Below are positions 9,732 through 20,500 of a stretch of DNA of 64,000 bases, one piece after another. The stretch is from Symsagittifera roscoffensis. Lineage: Eukaryota; Xenacoelomorpha; Acoela; Convolutidae. The DNA lies in contig NC_087062.1 of the NCBI RefSeq assembly GCF_963678635.1, positions 21,689,789-21,753,788 on the forward strand, read 5' to 3'. Position 1 is the stretch's first letter, and the number at the start of each line of letters is the position of its first letter. Made by a program: the position numbers and the translations under genes. The notes below the pieces were generated by a model. The model did no database searches. It was given only the letters and a program-made list of their open reading frames with translations, and had not been told where the DNA came from.

Positions 9732-10536
9732 CGGATGACCGAAAGAAGAGAAGAAATTAGAAGAATTTAGAAGTTTTAGAACTTCTAAACGACGAAAAAA
9801 GAAGAAAACAAAGGAGTGATGAAGAAAAGTTAAAACTCAGAATTGTTTATGTGTGTGAAAAACTCAAGTGAGAAACCAAGCAACCAAGTTGTAATTGAAA
9901 ACTGAAACATAAGTTGAGTTTTGAAATTGTTGCATTTATAAATTTGCATTTTGATTTTAGTTGAAGTGGCTTTAGAGACACTCACTTACTATTTATTTAG
10001 GAAGGCTTAAGTGAAGGAGTATATTTAAAATATTCCAGCCTGCATGACTGTTTTTAATCAGCTAGGAGAACTGATCACTTTGTGGTGACATGGAAGGCTT
10101 GAGTAATCTCTCGAAGAGGGAGGTTGTTTCATTGTTCTTTCTAACCACAGAGTTTCTTAGTTTTAGTATTCAGGACAATAACAAGCAAGATTTCCGAAGG
10201 GAAAAGCGTAATAGGGTAATTTTAGCTTGTTGGTTGGCAGGACAGTCCTGCAAGCCAACACCTTTTAAATCTAATAGGAAAGTTTTAATCGGGACATTGA
10301 CATTGGAAGTCAGAAAATATGTTTTATCTTAAGTCATATCCTCAATGTGCAGATTAATGAGAGAATTTGAAGGCTATAGTGATGTAGTATGATGCCATTT
10401 GTATTCTGCAGTGAGTCGATGTGACGTAGATAAAAGTAATTTCGTGCATTTTGTAAATTCTGTTCGATGACACTGTATCTATTTTACGAACATTGCGTGA
10501 TTCAATGAGGACATTGACCGGACTGTCCGGGGAGTA
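9732..10536 (+). other. Element A 3' untranslated region with conserved hairpin and PPT
   Basis: Noncoding region between the last ORF and the 3' LTR, similar to element B 31407-32156. It contains a stem whose outer pairs (TGTGGT 10081-10086 with ACCACA 10144-10149) are also kept in B, with a paired change. It ends with the purine-rich tract directly before the LTR (GTCCGGGGAGTA, 10525-10536), the expected plus-strand primer site. Short ORFs here are not supported. Confidence 0.65.
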
Positions 10537-11445
10537 TGTGACATTCGGCCAGAATGTGAAAAATGCAATCTCTGCAGAATTCGAATTTTTAGCAGCGAGC
10601 CTTCCGGATTGGTGATTATTAAGAATTAAGAACGTTATTGGAACGATTGGCCAAACGGTGAGGACTGGAATATTCTGGTATTTTAAAATTTCAAAAATGA
10701 CGTCATATTTCTGAGAAACGTCAGAAACGGCCATTTTGGCTAAAACAAGAAAGAAAAAGAGAACAACATTAGCTGCGCTAACAACAACTACGGAATTGAG
10801 ATTGAGAAACGACAGCGAGTTACAGAGTAACAGATAACACTCCGAGTTGCAACTATTGTACTGCTACAATAGTTGCAGACCGTTGCAGACAACGGTGAAG
10901 GGTGGAGGACAGCCTTCCGGATTAAGGGGAAATCAGGATTAACGAGGTTGATCCAGCGGATTCATCAATCCGGAAGGGTAAAGGAACTGAAACTTTTATC
11001 CTGTTACGTAAACTTTTAGCTTCCTGTCATGTCCTGACTTGAATTTAATTAATATCTAGATTCATTTTGATAAATATCAGAAGCTAGGAGTTGGGGGAAA
11101 GGGTTGATCCATCTTCGATGGAGATGATGATTTTTATCTACTGAACAAAAACAATAGTAATATAATAAGTAGTAGCCCTGTTTTTAGGAGTGACCTCGTG
11201 GTCTGGGGATACTGAGACCCAGCCATGAGCTCACTATTTCTGCATGTAATCTAGTTAATTTGAGTGTTTTGACCGAAGCCGAAAGCAGTAACGTTTTTGT
11301 CGACCCGATGTTAGAAAGACCACCGAAAAATACTGGCTTGGTAGAGACGGTGAAAAGCATGCAAAGCTCTGTTTAGACGCTAGCCAGTCGTCTTAAGACT
11401 TAGTTTTGTCTTCCGTCGATATGTATCTTCCGGGCGAATGTTACA
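10537..11445 (+). repeat. Element A 3' LTR (909 bp)
   Basis: The left edge is TGTGACATTC immediately after the purine tract. The right edge is GGGCGAATGTTACA, after which A diverges from the leader that follows the LTR in B and in E. The ends are TG...CA (TGT/ACA). Shared internal landmarks with B's LTR are the TTTCTGAGAAA and ACGGCCATTTTG segments, a GATCCATCT..GATGGA inverted motif near 11105, and GAGACGGTGAAAA near 11345. The 5' partner LTR lies outside the window. Confidence 0.8.
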
Positions 11446-12167
11446 TTGTGTAAAAACTTCCTCAAAACAATGGAGCTCCGCTTATCCAATTTTACACTCA
11501 TTTCCTATAATGTAATGTGGATTTTAACGATACCCGTTTGCCCGACTTGAGAACACCCCTGTGCGTCCTCTTCTTGTTGTAGTGATCCCGTGCTGGTTGT
11601 CCCCTTGACGTGCACTGCACTTGACAACAGCACCACCTTCCCACTCGGCTGGTCACCTTTTCCAGTCAAGTCTCCTAGTGGTCCGGCTAGGTTGCAAGCT
11701 ATCTGAAAACCCTTAACAACGCCCCCCACTCGGGCACCTTATTGAAGTCACTGGTTTAGATTGCTAGATTGATCGAAACGATCGGTCTTATAAAACAGTA
11801 TGGGTATACTATTTAATTAATATAAAGGTTTGATCCAAATGATCTGGTATCAAAGTCACTGTCTTTTTTGTTTTATGGTTTTTGTTCCTTTTTCTATACT
11901 GTTTTCTTGTTTTTGTTTCGCTTTTTGTCTTTTTGCTCTTGTTTTTGTCCCCCTAGTTACCCCCTTTACTCTGTTAGCTAGGCCTCGTTCGGGGAGCATA
12001 CAAGGAAGTTTTCTCGGTATCACGGTACAACCGGAAGGTTTACACGTTCCCGCTGAACCGTACCACCGGTACTCTAGAATGGGCATGCAGCCCGGAGCTG
12101 TGTCAAATGGGTTCGACTCCGTAGTCATGATGTCGTAAAAACACCCAGGAGCGCCATAAAAACACTA
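11446..12167 (-). mobile_element. Element E leader fragment, inverted orientation
   Basis: Read on the minus strand, this matches the beginning of B's leader: the primer-site sequence TGGCGCTCCTGGGTG (12142-12156 reversed), a CTCCGGGC..GCATGCCC hairpin, the A-rich AAAAACAA tract (11845-11950, against 14690-14850 in B) and a GGGTATCGTT segment. It is cut off at the right end of A's LTR, as expected if A inserted into E. An internal hairpin GTGCTGGTTGTC/GACAACAGCAC lies near 11590-11630. The short ORFs in it are not credible. Confidence 0.7.
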
Positions 12168-13062
12168 TGTAACAGTCGCCTACTTCGGTCACATATGAAG
12201 CTTAAGAAAAATAGGCCCTATAACCATTGGATCAAGAGTCAGGGACACTATCTCTTGTGTTTTTCTACCTCAAAAACGGTCGGAGCTAATTCGGTTCGCT
12301 TGCGACATGAGAATAGAACCCGTTACAGCTTAAAGGCTACTACCAAAATATCCCCCCACTCTAGAAAATAAGAACCTATCCATACTTAGGTCTCGAAATA
12401 CCCAAAGTACACGAACGCCGTTAAAAACAGGGTCGGAACAATCCGTTAAGTTATTTTTTATTAGACAGTGGAACTTTGATCCATTTCAGATGGATCAACC
12501 TAAAACTCGCCTTATCTCAACATAATAATCATAAAACACACTCGAGAAAACTAAATTTAGTACTCACATAGCAGCACGCTTGAGACACAGAGTAATTGAA
12601 CTAATTAACGACTCCGGCATAAGTATAATCAAACGTAACTCAAGAAGTTTTCTAATGATGAGTCCCAATCAAGGTAAGTAAGTTTTAACTCAAGAATATA
12701 GTTTTGACTCTGGACCATTGGGAGACTTCACTTGCCCGCCTTTCCGTTGAAGGTTCACACTGGTCCGGTTGATTTTGGCTCTGCTTTCTTGTTCGTTTGG
12801 TCTCCTATATCAGATAGGACAGCTCTACTCTCGTTTTCTATGATGGAAATTGCGAATAGCGATTTCCCACTGTATATATTTGACAACTTTCCCGCAATTG
12901 TTAATTCGGTCGTTCTCATTTTTCATTTTATGTTTTCAGTTGTCGCGAGAAAACTGAGCATGACAGGCTCCGTTCGATTTTTTGAAAAATAAAACTTCAC
13001 TCCAAAATCACGTATATTCGTGTCCCTCAAGGTCAAACTTCTAGATATGACCGACTGGCACA
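12168..13062 (-). repeat. Element E LTR, inverted (about 895 bp)
   Basis: On the minus strand it starts TGTGCCAGTCGG at 13062 and ends with GTTACA at 12168, just before the E leader, so it is E's 5' LTR. The GATCCATTTCAGATGGATC motif at ~12478 matches the corresponding inverted motif in the A and B LTRs at a similar distance from the end. It is diverged from both A and B, consistent with an older insertion. Confidence 0.65.
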
Positions 13063-13183
13063 TGTTCTCAATTTTAGATTCAGTTGTTTTGTTTTTTGAC
13101 TCCCGATTTTCAGCTACGGTATCAAAAGTGAGCCTGACAGGCTCAGTTCGAAGTTGTGAAAATGTGAATCCAGATCGATAACT

Positions 13184-14433
13184 TGTGCCATTCTGCCGGA
13201 TGACACAGCACAACCTTCCCGCGACAGAAAAAAGAGTGACTAAAGGCCTTATGAACAGAAAAGTGTTGCGACGGAGGGTCAGAATGTTCTAGAATTTTTT
13301 TTTTAAAATTTCGATTGGAAGAAGAACATTTCTGAGAAATAGAAAAAAGACGGCCATTTTGAATAGAAAAGACGAAAATCAGAACCACGATATAGATTGT
13401 GAAGAACAGTTGTATCAGAGACAGAAAAACACGGAGCCTCTTATCGTGGCAAGAACACACGATAAGGACCTTAGCGACAGATATTTGTGGAGACGGAGGC
13501 TTCAGTGGGGGGAAGAGAAATACCACGGAACCCTCCCGGGACACGAAATATAGGAGATAAGAGTGTTATCTCAAGAAAATCACGGGAGCGGAGGCTTGGT
13601 CCCCCAGAGACTGTTATATGTGAAGGGACTGTGAAAACTGACTATAACAGCTGCTGTAATGTCCTAGATCTTAATTAACACCGTTATTATTTAATATTTC
13701 AGAGCATGAGTAGATAGAAAAAGGAAAGGGTCAATCCATCTCCAATGGATTTAATATAAAACTGTCACACAAAAACATATAGAAATAGGTGGTTCGAGCC
13801 GTGTTTTTAATGACAATCACGTAGTCTGAGGATCCGAGACTCAGCTATGTGGTTGTGTTCGCATGCAAACGAAAGCTGATATTAATTTTAGAAAGGATTA
13901 TTTTTAGACGACTTTACGATCATTACCATTCTTTTTTTCACGCAGCTCAGTTCGGCTTTAGGAAAAGACGATCAACGATTCTCCAATTTATAATCTTTTT
14001 GCAAAAAGTGTACCAGGGCATTGAAAGTCAACATGATGTTGACATAATCTTTACTGACTACAGTAAAGCTTTTGACAGAGTGGATCATGGTATGCTTTTG
14101 AAAAAAACTTTTTGAAACGGGCATCAGAAACAAGCTACTGAAACTAATCGAATCATACTTGACAAATCGAGTACAAGTCGTGCGTATAAATGGAGTAAAC
14201 TCGTCACCAATACAAGTTACTAGCGGTGTCCCGCAAGGGAGTATTTTGGGCCCCATACTTTTTCTGGTTTTTGTTAACGACCTCCCGAAAATGTGCGATC
14301 AATTGTTTCCCCTACTTTTTGCAAGGTCGAGACGGTGAAAAACGAGTAGAATTAAGGTAACTGACGCCTGCCAGTCGTTAATAGGTACTTTTTCTACGCT
14401 CCGTCGCTGTGTGATATTTGGGCGAATGTTACA
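13184..14433 (+). repeat. Element B 5' LTR with LINE fragment inside
   Basis: It begins TGTGCCATTC exactly where identity to the 3' copy (32157) begins, and ends GGGCGAATGTTACA. LTR sequence runs to ~13870, then 452 bases of LINE, then LTR sequence resumes at ~14325 (GGTCGAGACGGTG, as in A). About 95 bases of LTR present in A are missing at the LINE junction. Small ORFs inside, repeated in both LTRs, look incidental. Confidence 0.8.
13871..14322 (+). pseudogene. Truncated LINE reverse-transcriptase fragment in B 5' LTR
   Basis: It encodes the N-terminal part of the same RT as 32845-34139 (FGFRKRRST, AFDRVDHGML, TSGVPQG) but stops just before the FADD catalytic motif. An extra A in the run at 14101-14107 shifts the frame and the 3' half is deleted. 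Identity to the 3' LTR copy shows that both derive from one insertion. Confidence 0.8.
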
Positions 14434-14445
14434 TAGACGTTTTTA

Positions 14446-14464
14446 TGGCGCTCCTGGGTGGGCC
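14446..14464 (+). other. Element B primer-binding site
   Basis: The sequence TGGCGCTCCTGGGTGGGCC lies 12 nt after the LTR end. It starts with TGG, as needed to pair with a tRNA CCA end, and resembles the complement of an Asn tRNA 3' end with two differences (tRNA recalled, not searched). The first 15 bases are kept in element E (12142-12156, minus strand) but absent after A's 3' LTR, as expected for a site found only downstream of a 5' LTR. Confidence 0.65.
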
Positions 14465-16800
14465 TGTTAAAGGCATGAAACCATCATGATCAGCAAGCGT
14501 TTCAGCGACGAACCCTCCGCTCCGGGCGTATGCCCGAGTTAGAGGTCTTAATGACCGCTATTGTGCTAGGGGGAAGGTGCGTACCCTCCGTCTGGTACAA
14601 TTTAGCTTTTTAACTTAGTTAACACCGAAAATTCCGGGGGCCGGAGGGTTAGGTGGGAAGTCATGAACCCGCTTGTCCCGAGGTCCCGGGACCAAAAACA
14701 ACTAAAGAGAAAGCGTAAAACCAAACAAAAATAGTGTATAACCAAGAAAAAGCCAAAAACATAATTATTTAAAAACAAAAAAGTACAAAAAACAGTAAAA
14801 AAATCCAAAAAAGACCAAAAACAGTAAAAAACATAAAGTGACAGTTTATATGTTATTTCCGGACAAGATGTGATCTGACCTTCCTATTTGTTGTTGTTTC
14901 AGATTGATTTATATCGTTTCTGATAGAAAGATTGTGTGTTTTGGTGAAGGGTTGGGTACCCTCCCTCGAGTGTAATTTGAGTGTTTAAGCACGTTAATGG
15001 TGATTTTGCCGGTGACCGGAGGGTAGAGTGGCAGGCTGATCAACGTGTTCCACACTCAACAGGGACATCAAGGACAACATCCGCAACGACTGTTGGGTAT
15101 CGTTGAAACAATTTTAGTATCGTTCGGGTACTATTTCCTTAAAACTTAAGTGGTGGGGGGCACGATTGGCGCGGTCCGATTGTACCCTCCATCGATCACA
15201 AATTTCCGAGTTAAGGGTCTTAATTCGGATATTTTGGTGCAAAGGAGGGTATAGTACTATTCATTAACGACTATTAATAGATTATTATCCTTATTATATA
15301 TTACTTATCTCCTATTTAGACCCAAGAAACACCCATTTTTTGTCGAAAATTACCAATTTTCGACCAAACTGTAGACCCCCAAATTTTCGGATATCCGAGC
15401 TTTTCCGATAGGCAAAAAGCTTTTATATAGAGAGTAGCTACGTAGTTCGATCCCCTTCACTAAAGAAACCGCGTGAGCAAAGACTCAGTAGAAGTTAGAA
15501 AAACGAAAATTTTTCGATCAAAATTTTGATAATTTTCTGTATTTTGTCAATCTGTTTTGGGGATCGAGTTTTTGAGTTTTTAGAGTTAGAGCAATAAAAT
15601 TTTTTGCGTTAGGAGCGTGCTAGCACAACGTGCTCGGTTACTAGAGAAATTTTTGGGTAACCCTCCGAGTAGCTCCGTGGATAGAGCTAACGACTTAAGG
15701 TTTGGAAAAGGAAGGAATCGGAGGGTCCAAATTTGATAGTTTTTGACCAAATTTTTGTTTCTAAACCAATTTTGGTCCGGTTTTTTGCATTATTCCAGTG
15801 CCGTACAGGGCTGTTACGCTCATTTCAAGTATTTTTAGGCACTTTCGACCGGAATTGCGGAAAAAGTCTTTCAGAACCTATATAGGTGGTGAAAATAGGC
15901 CATTTTGACGAACGCGTTTTTTGCGATTTCTCAAAGACTAGTTATCCGATTGGGATAATTTTGGTACCATAAGTCGACGTTTTTGACCACTTTTCTGAAT
16001 CGCAACCGTTTTTGGGTTGATTATTTCGGAAAAGAAAAATTTTTTAGAATTTGTTGGTTCGGAGGGTCCAAATCACGGGCAACCCTCCGAGCGGCAGAAA
16101 ATTTTATCAAAACATCTTTTTATTCAACTGGGAAGGTTGACCGTGTCAGCCAACCTAGTTTTAAGTCAGGTAGACCGCTTTCAGAGGCTTTACTGCGGTG
16201 ATATAACCCTTTTTCTTGATTTTGGGGGAACCCTCCGAGGTGACCCTCCGGAGTCAGCTAAACCCTTTAGCAACCCTCCTTAGTGGAAAATTTCCACGAG
16301 ATCACCCTAAGAAGTTAAAACAGCTCCCCTTAGAGCTCCTAGCTTGTTTTGACGCTTTTTGAAGCGAGGGGGAGAACCTTCTAAGCGAGATCGAAAAATT
16401 TGAAAATTTTGGAGGTACCCTCCGAAGTAACCCTCCAGAGCATATTAAGCATCTTATTGACCCTCCTTAGTAAATTTGGGGGGACCCTCCGAAGTAACTT
16501 GGGTGATTAAGGTACCCTCCGAGGTAACTTGGGTGATCAAGACACCCTCCGAGGTAACCCTCCGGAGTGTCTTAAACCTTCAACGATCCTCCTTGTTAGA
16601 GACTTGAGTAAACTTTCTGTGACAATTTGGGAAACGGATAATATCCATTTAATTAGGATCATATTAGGATATTAGGCGTGCTTATCAGGATCATAAGAAC
16701 CCATTCTGACCCGGAAATTCGTGATCAACTTTGGATTCTACATTGGGTGTATCAGAAGTACCCGAACAAAGAAAAAAATTTTTTGATTGTGATTTTGGTT
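14465..16800 (+). other. Element B leader: array of CCCTCC/GGAGGG hairpins
   Basis: No credible gene. The stretch holds at least 15 ACCCTCC and five GGAGGGT motifs. Several pair across 55-75 nt: 14581 with 14643, 14957 with 15021, 15182 with 15244, and 15659 with 15718. Some have matching inner stems, for example TCCGA/TCGGA in the 15182 unit. From 16229 to 16590 the motif repeats more densely as (A)CCCTCCGAGGTAAC-type units. 14690-14850 is an A-rich AAAAACAA tract. The 14581 and 14957 units are diverged direct repeats. The role is unknown; packaging, translation or nuclear export signals are possible. Confidence 0.6.
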
Positions 16801-16806
16801 GTGTGG

Positions 16807-17127
16807 TTGCCTTGAGCTACTTAATAGGAAAGTTCGGGCAATCCGGGAACAAATAAAGGAAGACCTCGGTGGGTGTATTAGGCAAATACACACTCACTTG
16901 AGAAGAAAAATTGTTCCCTACTCTCGTGCACTTGGAGCAGTCCGAGTGTGGGAGAGCTTTTTCATAGATTTGAAGAATTTTCGATCAGAGGTTGCCTTGA
17001 GCTACTTAGTAGGACAGCTCGGGCAATCGCAGGACACCTAAAAGAAGACCTCGGTGGGTGTATTAGGCAGACACACAACCACTTGAGAAGACTGTGTCCT
17101 GGGCTTCGTTCTTTCGGATCGTTCCGA
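16807..17127 (+). ncRNA. Two tandem structured-RNA units in element B leader
   Basis: Two ~140-nt units (16807-16947 and 16992-17127) lie 185 bp apart. Each can form: stem 1, TTGCC/GGCAA with inner GAGCT paired to AGTTC in unit 1 and AGCTC in unit 2; stem 2, GGGAACAA/TTGTTCCC in unit 1 but CAGGACAC/GTGTCCTG in unit 2; an arm inside stem 2 built on CCTCGGTGGGTGTATTAGGC; and stem 3, ACTTGGA/TCCGAGT in unit 1 and TCGGA/TCCGA in unit 2. The paired changes support selection on structure. The units lie 440-760 nt upstream of the gag start. An IRES, packaging signal or nuclease-resistant element are candidates. No known family recognised. Confidence 0.6.
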
Positions 17128-17568
17128 TTGGGGGAAGTCTTTTTCTTTAAGACTAAGTTTTATTTATCTATTTCTGAATCATCACTGCTTTTTATTAAAG
17201 ATTGTTTAATTTTAACAAAGCAGTGACTTGATAAATTGTGTGGCGATAAATTGATACTGACAAAAGGTCGCTGTCACCTGTAGGATATTCTTATCTGATT
17301 ATCGATTGTGTTTTGTGTGTCGATTATATCTTGTGGAAACTTAGTGATACTGTTATACTATACATCCGGGTTGAGTTAGCATTATATCAATACTGGGTAG
17401 ACCCTGTGTGTAACTTTAGCTGAGTCACTAGTTTAGTCGTGAGAGATCTAAGAGAGATTTTGATACTGACGGAATCGAGTAGGCAGCGTTAAGCGATTTA
17501 ACTAAATCTTGTTTGTGGTACGTTTGCATTGCCATCAAATTACGAATACTTTCATTTTGTTAAAAACT

Positions 17569-20500
17569 ATGCAGCGCAGGGACTCGCTAGGATCGACTAC
17601 TAAAATTCTTAGGCTAAGCAAGGGAAGCACGCGGAAGTTTAGAACTAGGCGTAGCCAAACCTCGTTTAGCAGCGCTTCCGACGCGTTTGCTGAAGACGAA
17701 TCGACTAAAGGTCAACCTGATCTTTCAGTGAGCGAAATGAAACTAAGGAGCGAGAAAAACCTCGATGGCAATCAAAGGCGGAGCGCCGAGGCCGAGCCTG
17801 TGAGCGAAACGCTGGTGGATCCCTTTGACGAAGGGGAGCGAACGCTCATTCGACCCGACTTTGAGCCAGACGAGGTCCTCGAACGGGAGGAAGCCGAGAG
17901 GACAGAGGAGATCTCGGAGCGTCCCGAGGTCGAACCTCGGGAGGAAGTGTTGTACAGGGGAATGTCCAAATCGGAGACCAAGAGTCACAGGTGGAGGGGA
18001 GAATACTCACATTCGGCTAGTACCCACTCATCTCTGGCCAAGCAGAGCAACAACGCGATGATGTCGAGTATAAGCCCGAGTGGAGAACAAACGGGTTCGA
18101 AGGCCAAGAAGAGTTGGAAGTCCTTGTACGACGAACGCATGGCGTCACTACCAACTGTAGGTTTGACTTCCAGTTATGACTACCCGGAGATAACCCATCC
18201 GGATGTGAACTTCACACCGTGCCCAAGGAATGATATGAGCAGGAAGGCGTCATCAACCTCGCCGACCAGGCCCATGTCAGATGGGATAACGATGGGAGCG
18301 TCGTCAACCTTCGACAGATTAATGACGTCGATGAGCAAGCAAAGAGGCGGTGCGTCTTCAAGCACCAGGCTGCAGCCGCCCTTGACCTCATCTTCTATGG
18401 GACTAACCCCGTCATTTGGGGCCACTGGCGACATAAGTGACATGTTCGCTGGCGTAATGAATGGTCTGGATGAACTGAGACGGGACATGACTAAAAGAAT
18501 AGATCAGGTGGATGAGAGAGCTCACAAGGGTCAAGAGAATCTGAGAGACGAGCTAACGCACGTGAAGTCGCAGGCGAGGTTTGATCAGGCTCAATTGATT
18601 CGTAACACCGATCAATGCCTGGCTGAGAGCCTGGCACAGGCAAACAGAGAGTCAGAGGAAAGAGAGGCAAGGATGACAAGAGAGATCGAGCGATTATTGA
18701 ATGATCATGATAATACCTACGCCCAAACGATGACTGGCCTGGAAAGGAGGTTGGACGCTAAATCTGACTTGATGATGCGGAAGCTTGACGCGATCCTGAA
18801 TGGGAGTAGTTGGCAGGAGCGTTCCAACTCAAGGGAACGCTCACGCAATGCGAATGTTGGAGATGATACGGGCAACAGTGCCAGAACCCAGCAAGGCTCG
18901 AGAACGAACTACGAACATAGAAACAAGGAGCGGCCAAGGGCAGCCCCGCAGAGGCCTGGCTGGACGAATCCAGTCCCGCCGGAGGCAGATGCCACCCCGG
19001 AGACAAGATTGCCAACCGTGCCACAAGTCAGTTCAGTACCAGATCTGACTACAGTCTCGCAAGACACAACGATGTATGCCTCGATGTTTGAGCCTCTGAA
19101 CAGATCTCTTGAAACATTCATCACCAAGCTCTCGAAGTCAACCGAGAGAGGAGAGAGGTCAAGAAGAACACTGAAAAAGCCGAAGTCATATAAAGACGAG
19201 TCAGACGGCTGCATTGATACTTGGATAGAAGTGATGAAGTTACACTTGGAGGAAGAGAATCTCTCCAAGAAACAAGAGTGCAGCGCGCTGACAAGCAACC
19301 TGGAGGGTACTGCATTAAATTGTGTAATGGCGAAAAGAGTCAATGAGAGAGACAGCGCTCGCAAGATATTCGACATCCTGCTGAATCGTTTCGGCTCTGG
19401 AGTACAAGGGCACCAGGCTATGGTGAAGTTCGAGAAGAGGCGTCAGAGAGATGAAGAATCAATAGATAAATTCTTGGACGACCTTGAATTGCTCAGGAGG
19501 AGAAGCAACCCGGATGAGAGAATATCCGAGCGAAACTTGGCGATTGCTTCGAAGTTCATGGATGGAGTAAGGAGTGAGGAGTTGAAGACGATGTTGGCCA
19601 CTCACTTCACCCTGTCGCTTGACCAGGTACCCACGCCTGACGACTTGCGTATGAAGTCACGCGAGTATTTACTCATAAAACCGAGGGCGCAAAACCGTTA
19701 CAGCAATTATGGTAACTATAGCGGGACAAACACTGGTGCGAATTCCAGTTGGTACAAACCTCGCGATGACATGGACAAGAGGAGGTCGTGCGCGAATTGT
19801 GGTTCGATGGACCATCACGTTTCTGCGTGTTCTGCATACAAACAGAACATGAAGGCCATAGGCCACTTTCTTGAGGACGCCGACGCGACCGACGAGGATC
19901 ATGAGGAGTACGTCAGGGGGCTCATCATGAAATATGGTCCGAGGTGTTTCTTCTGTAATTTGGAGGGACAATTCAAGTCGGATTGTACTACATTTTGGGA
20001 CGCAGTAGCGGACGCGAAACATCCCCGCCACGAAGAGGCGCTTTCGGGTGTCAAGGCCAGTCGAGCACGTCTGATGAACGAGGCTGAATCTCGGAGAAAG
20101 GAAACGACACCGAGCACCTTTGCGACCAAAAAGGTTAAGACGTGGCCTGACGAGGTGGTAGCCTCGAACCTCGAAGCAGAGTCGTCTAGTCCACTCAAGG
20201 TGGATTACGGCCTGGCGGCAAGGACAGCGCTGCAGAATGTCAAACAGGACCTTGCCACGAAAGAAGTGGAGCAATGGGTAAGGTCGGAGCTGGAAAGCAC
20301 AGATCTTCGGGAGAGTCTTAATGTCCTCGGTAAAGCGACAAAAGTAGAAGACAAAGAGGAGCCCAAGAAACAGGGACTAAAACTGAACGTTATATCTGGT
20401 AAGACTTTCGGCATGACGAAGGCGGGGACCAAAATAATGTCCATCATCTCAGTCGCAGGGCACCAGGTGGTCAAGAACTTGAGTGAACCATCCGAGATTA

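Noticed and set aside
10090-10332. 80-codon ORF in A's 3' UTR
   Set aside because: It overlaps the conserved hairpin and is not open in the homologous part of B.
13359-13678. Small ORFs repeated in both B LTRs (also 32333-32652)
   Set aside because: They are repeated only because LTRs are duplicates; there is no recognisable domain and no match in A's LTR.
14581-16590. CRISPR-like array from repeated CCCTCC units
   Set aside because: Spacing and unit length are irregular, the host is an animal, and the motif pairs with GGAGGG as hairpins.
16799-17226. Two overlapping small ORFs with similar residues (GCLELL..EDLGGCIRQ)
   Set aside because: They come from the 185-bp tandem unit. Differences are mostly non-synonymous while the stems covary, so RNA structure explains them better than protein.
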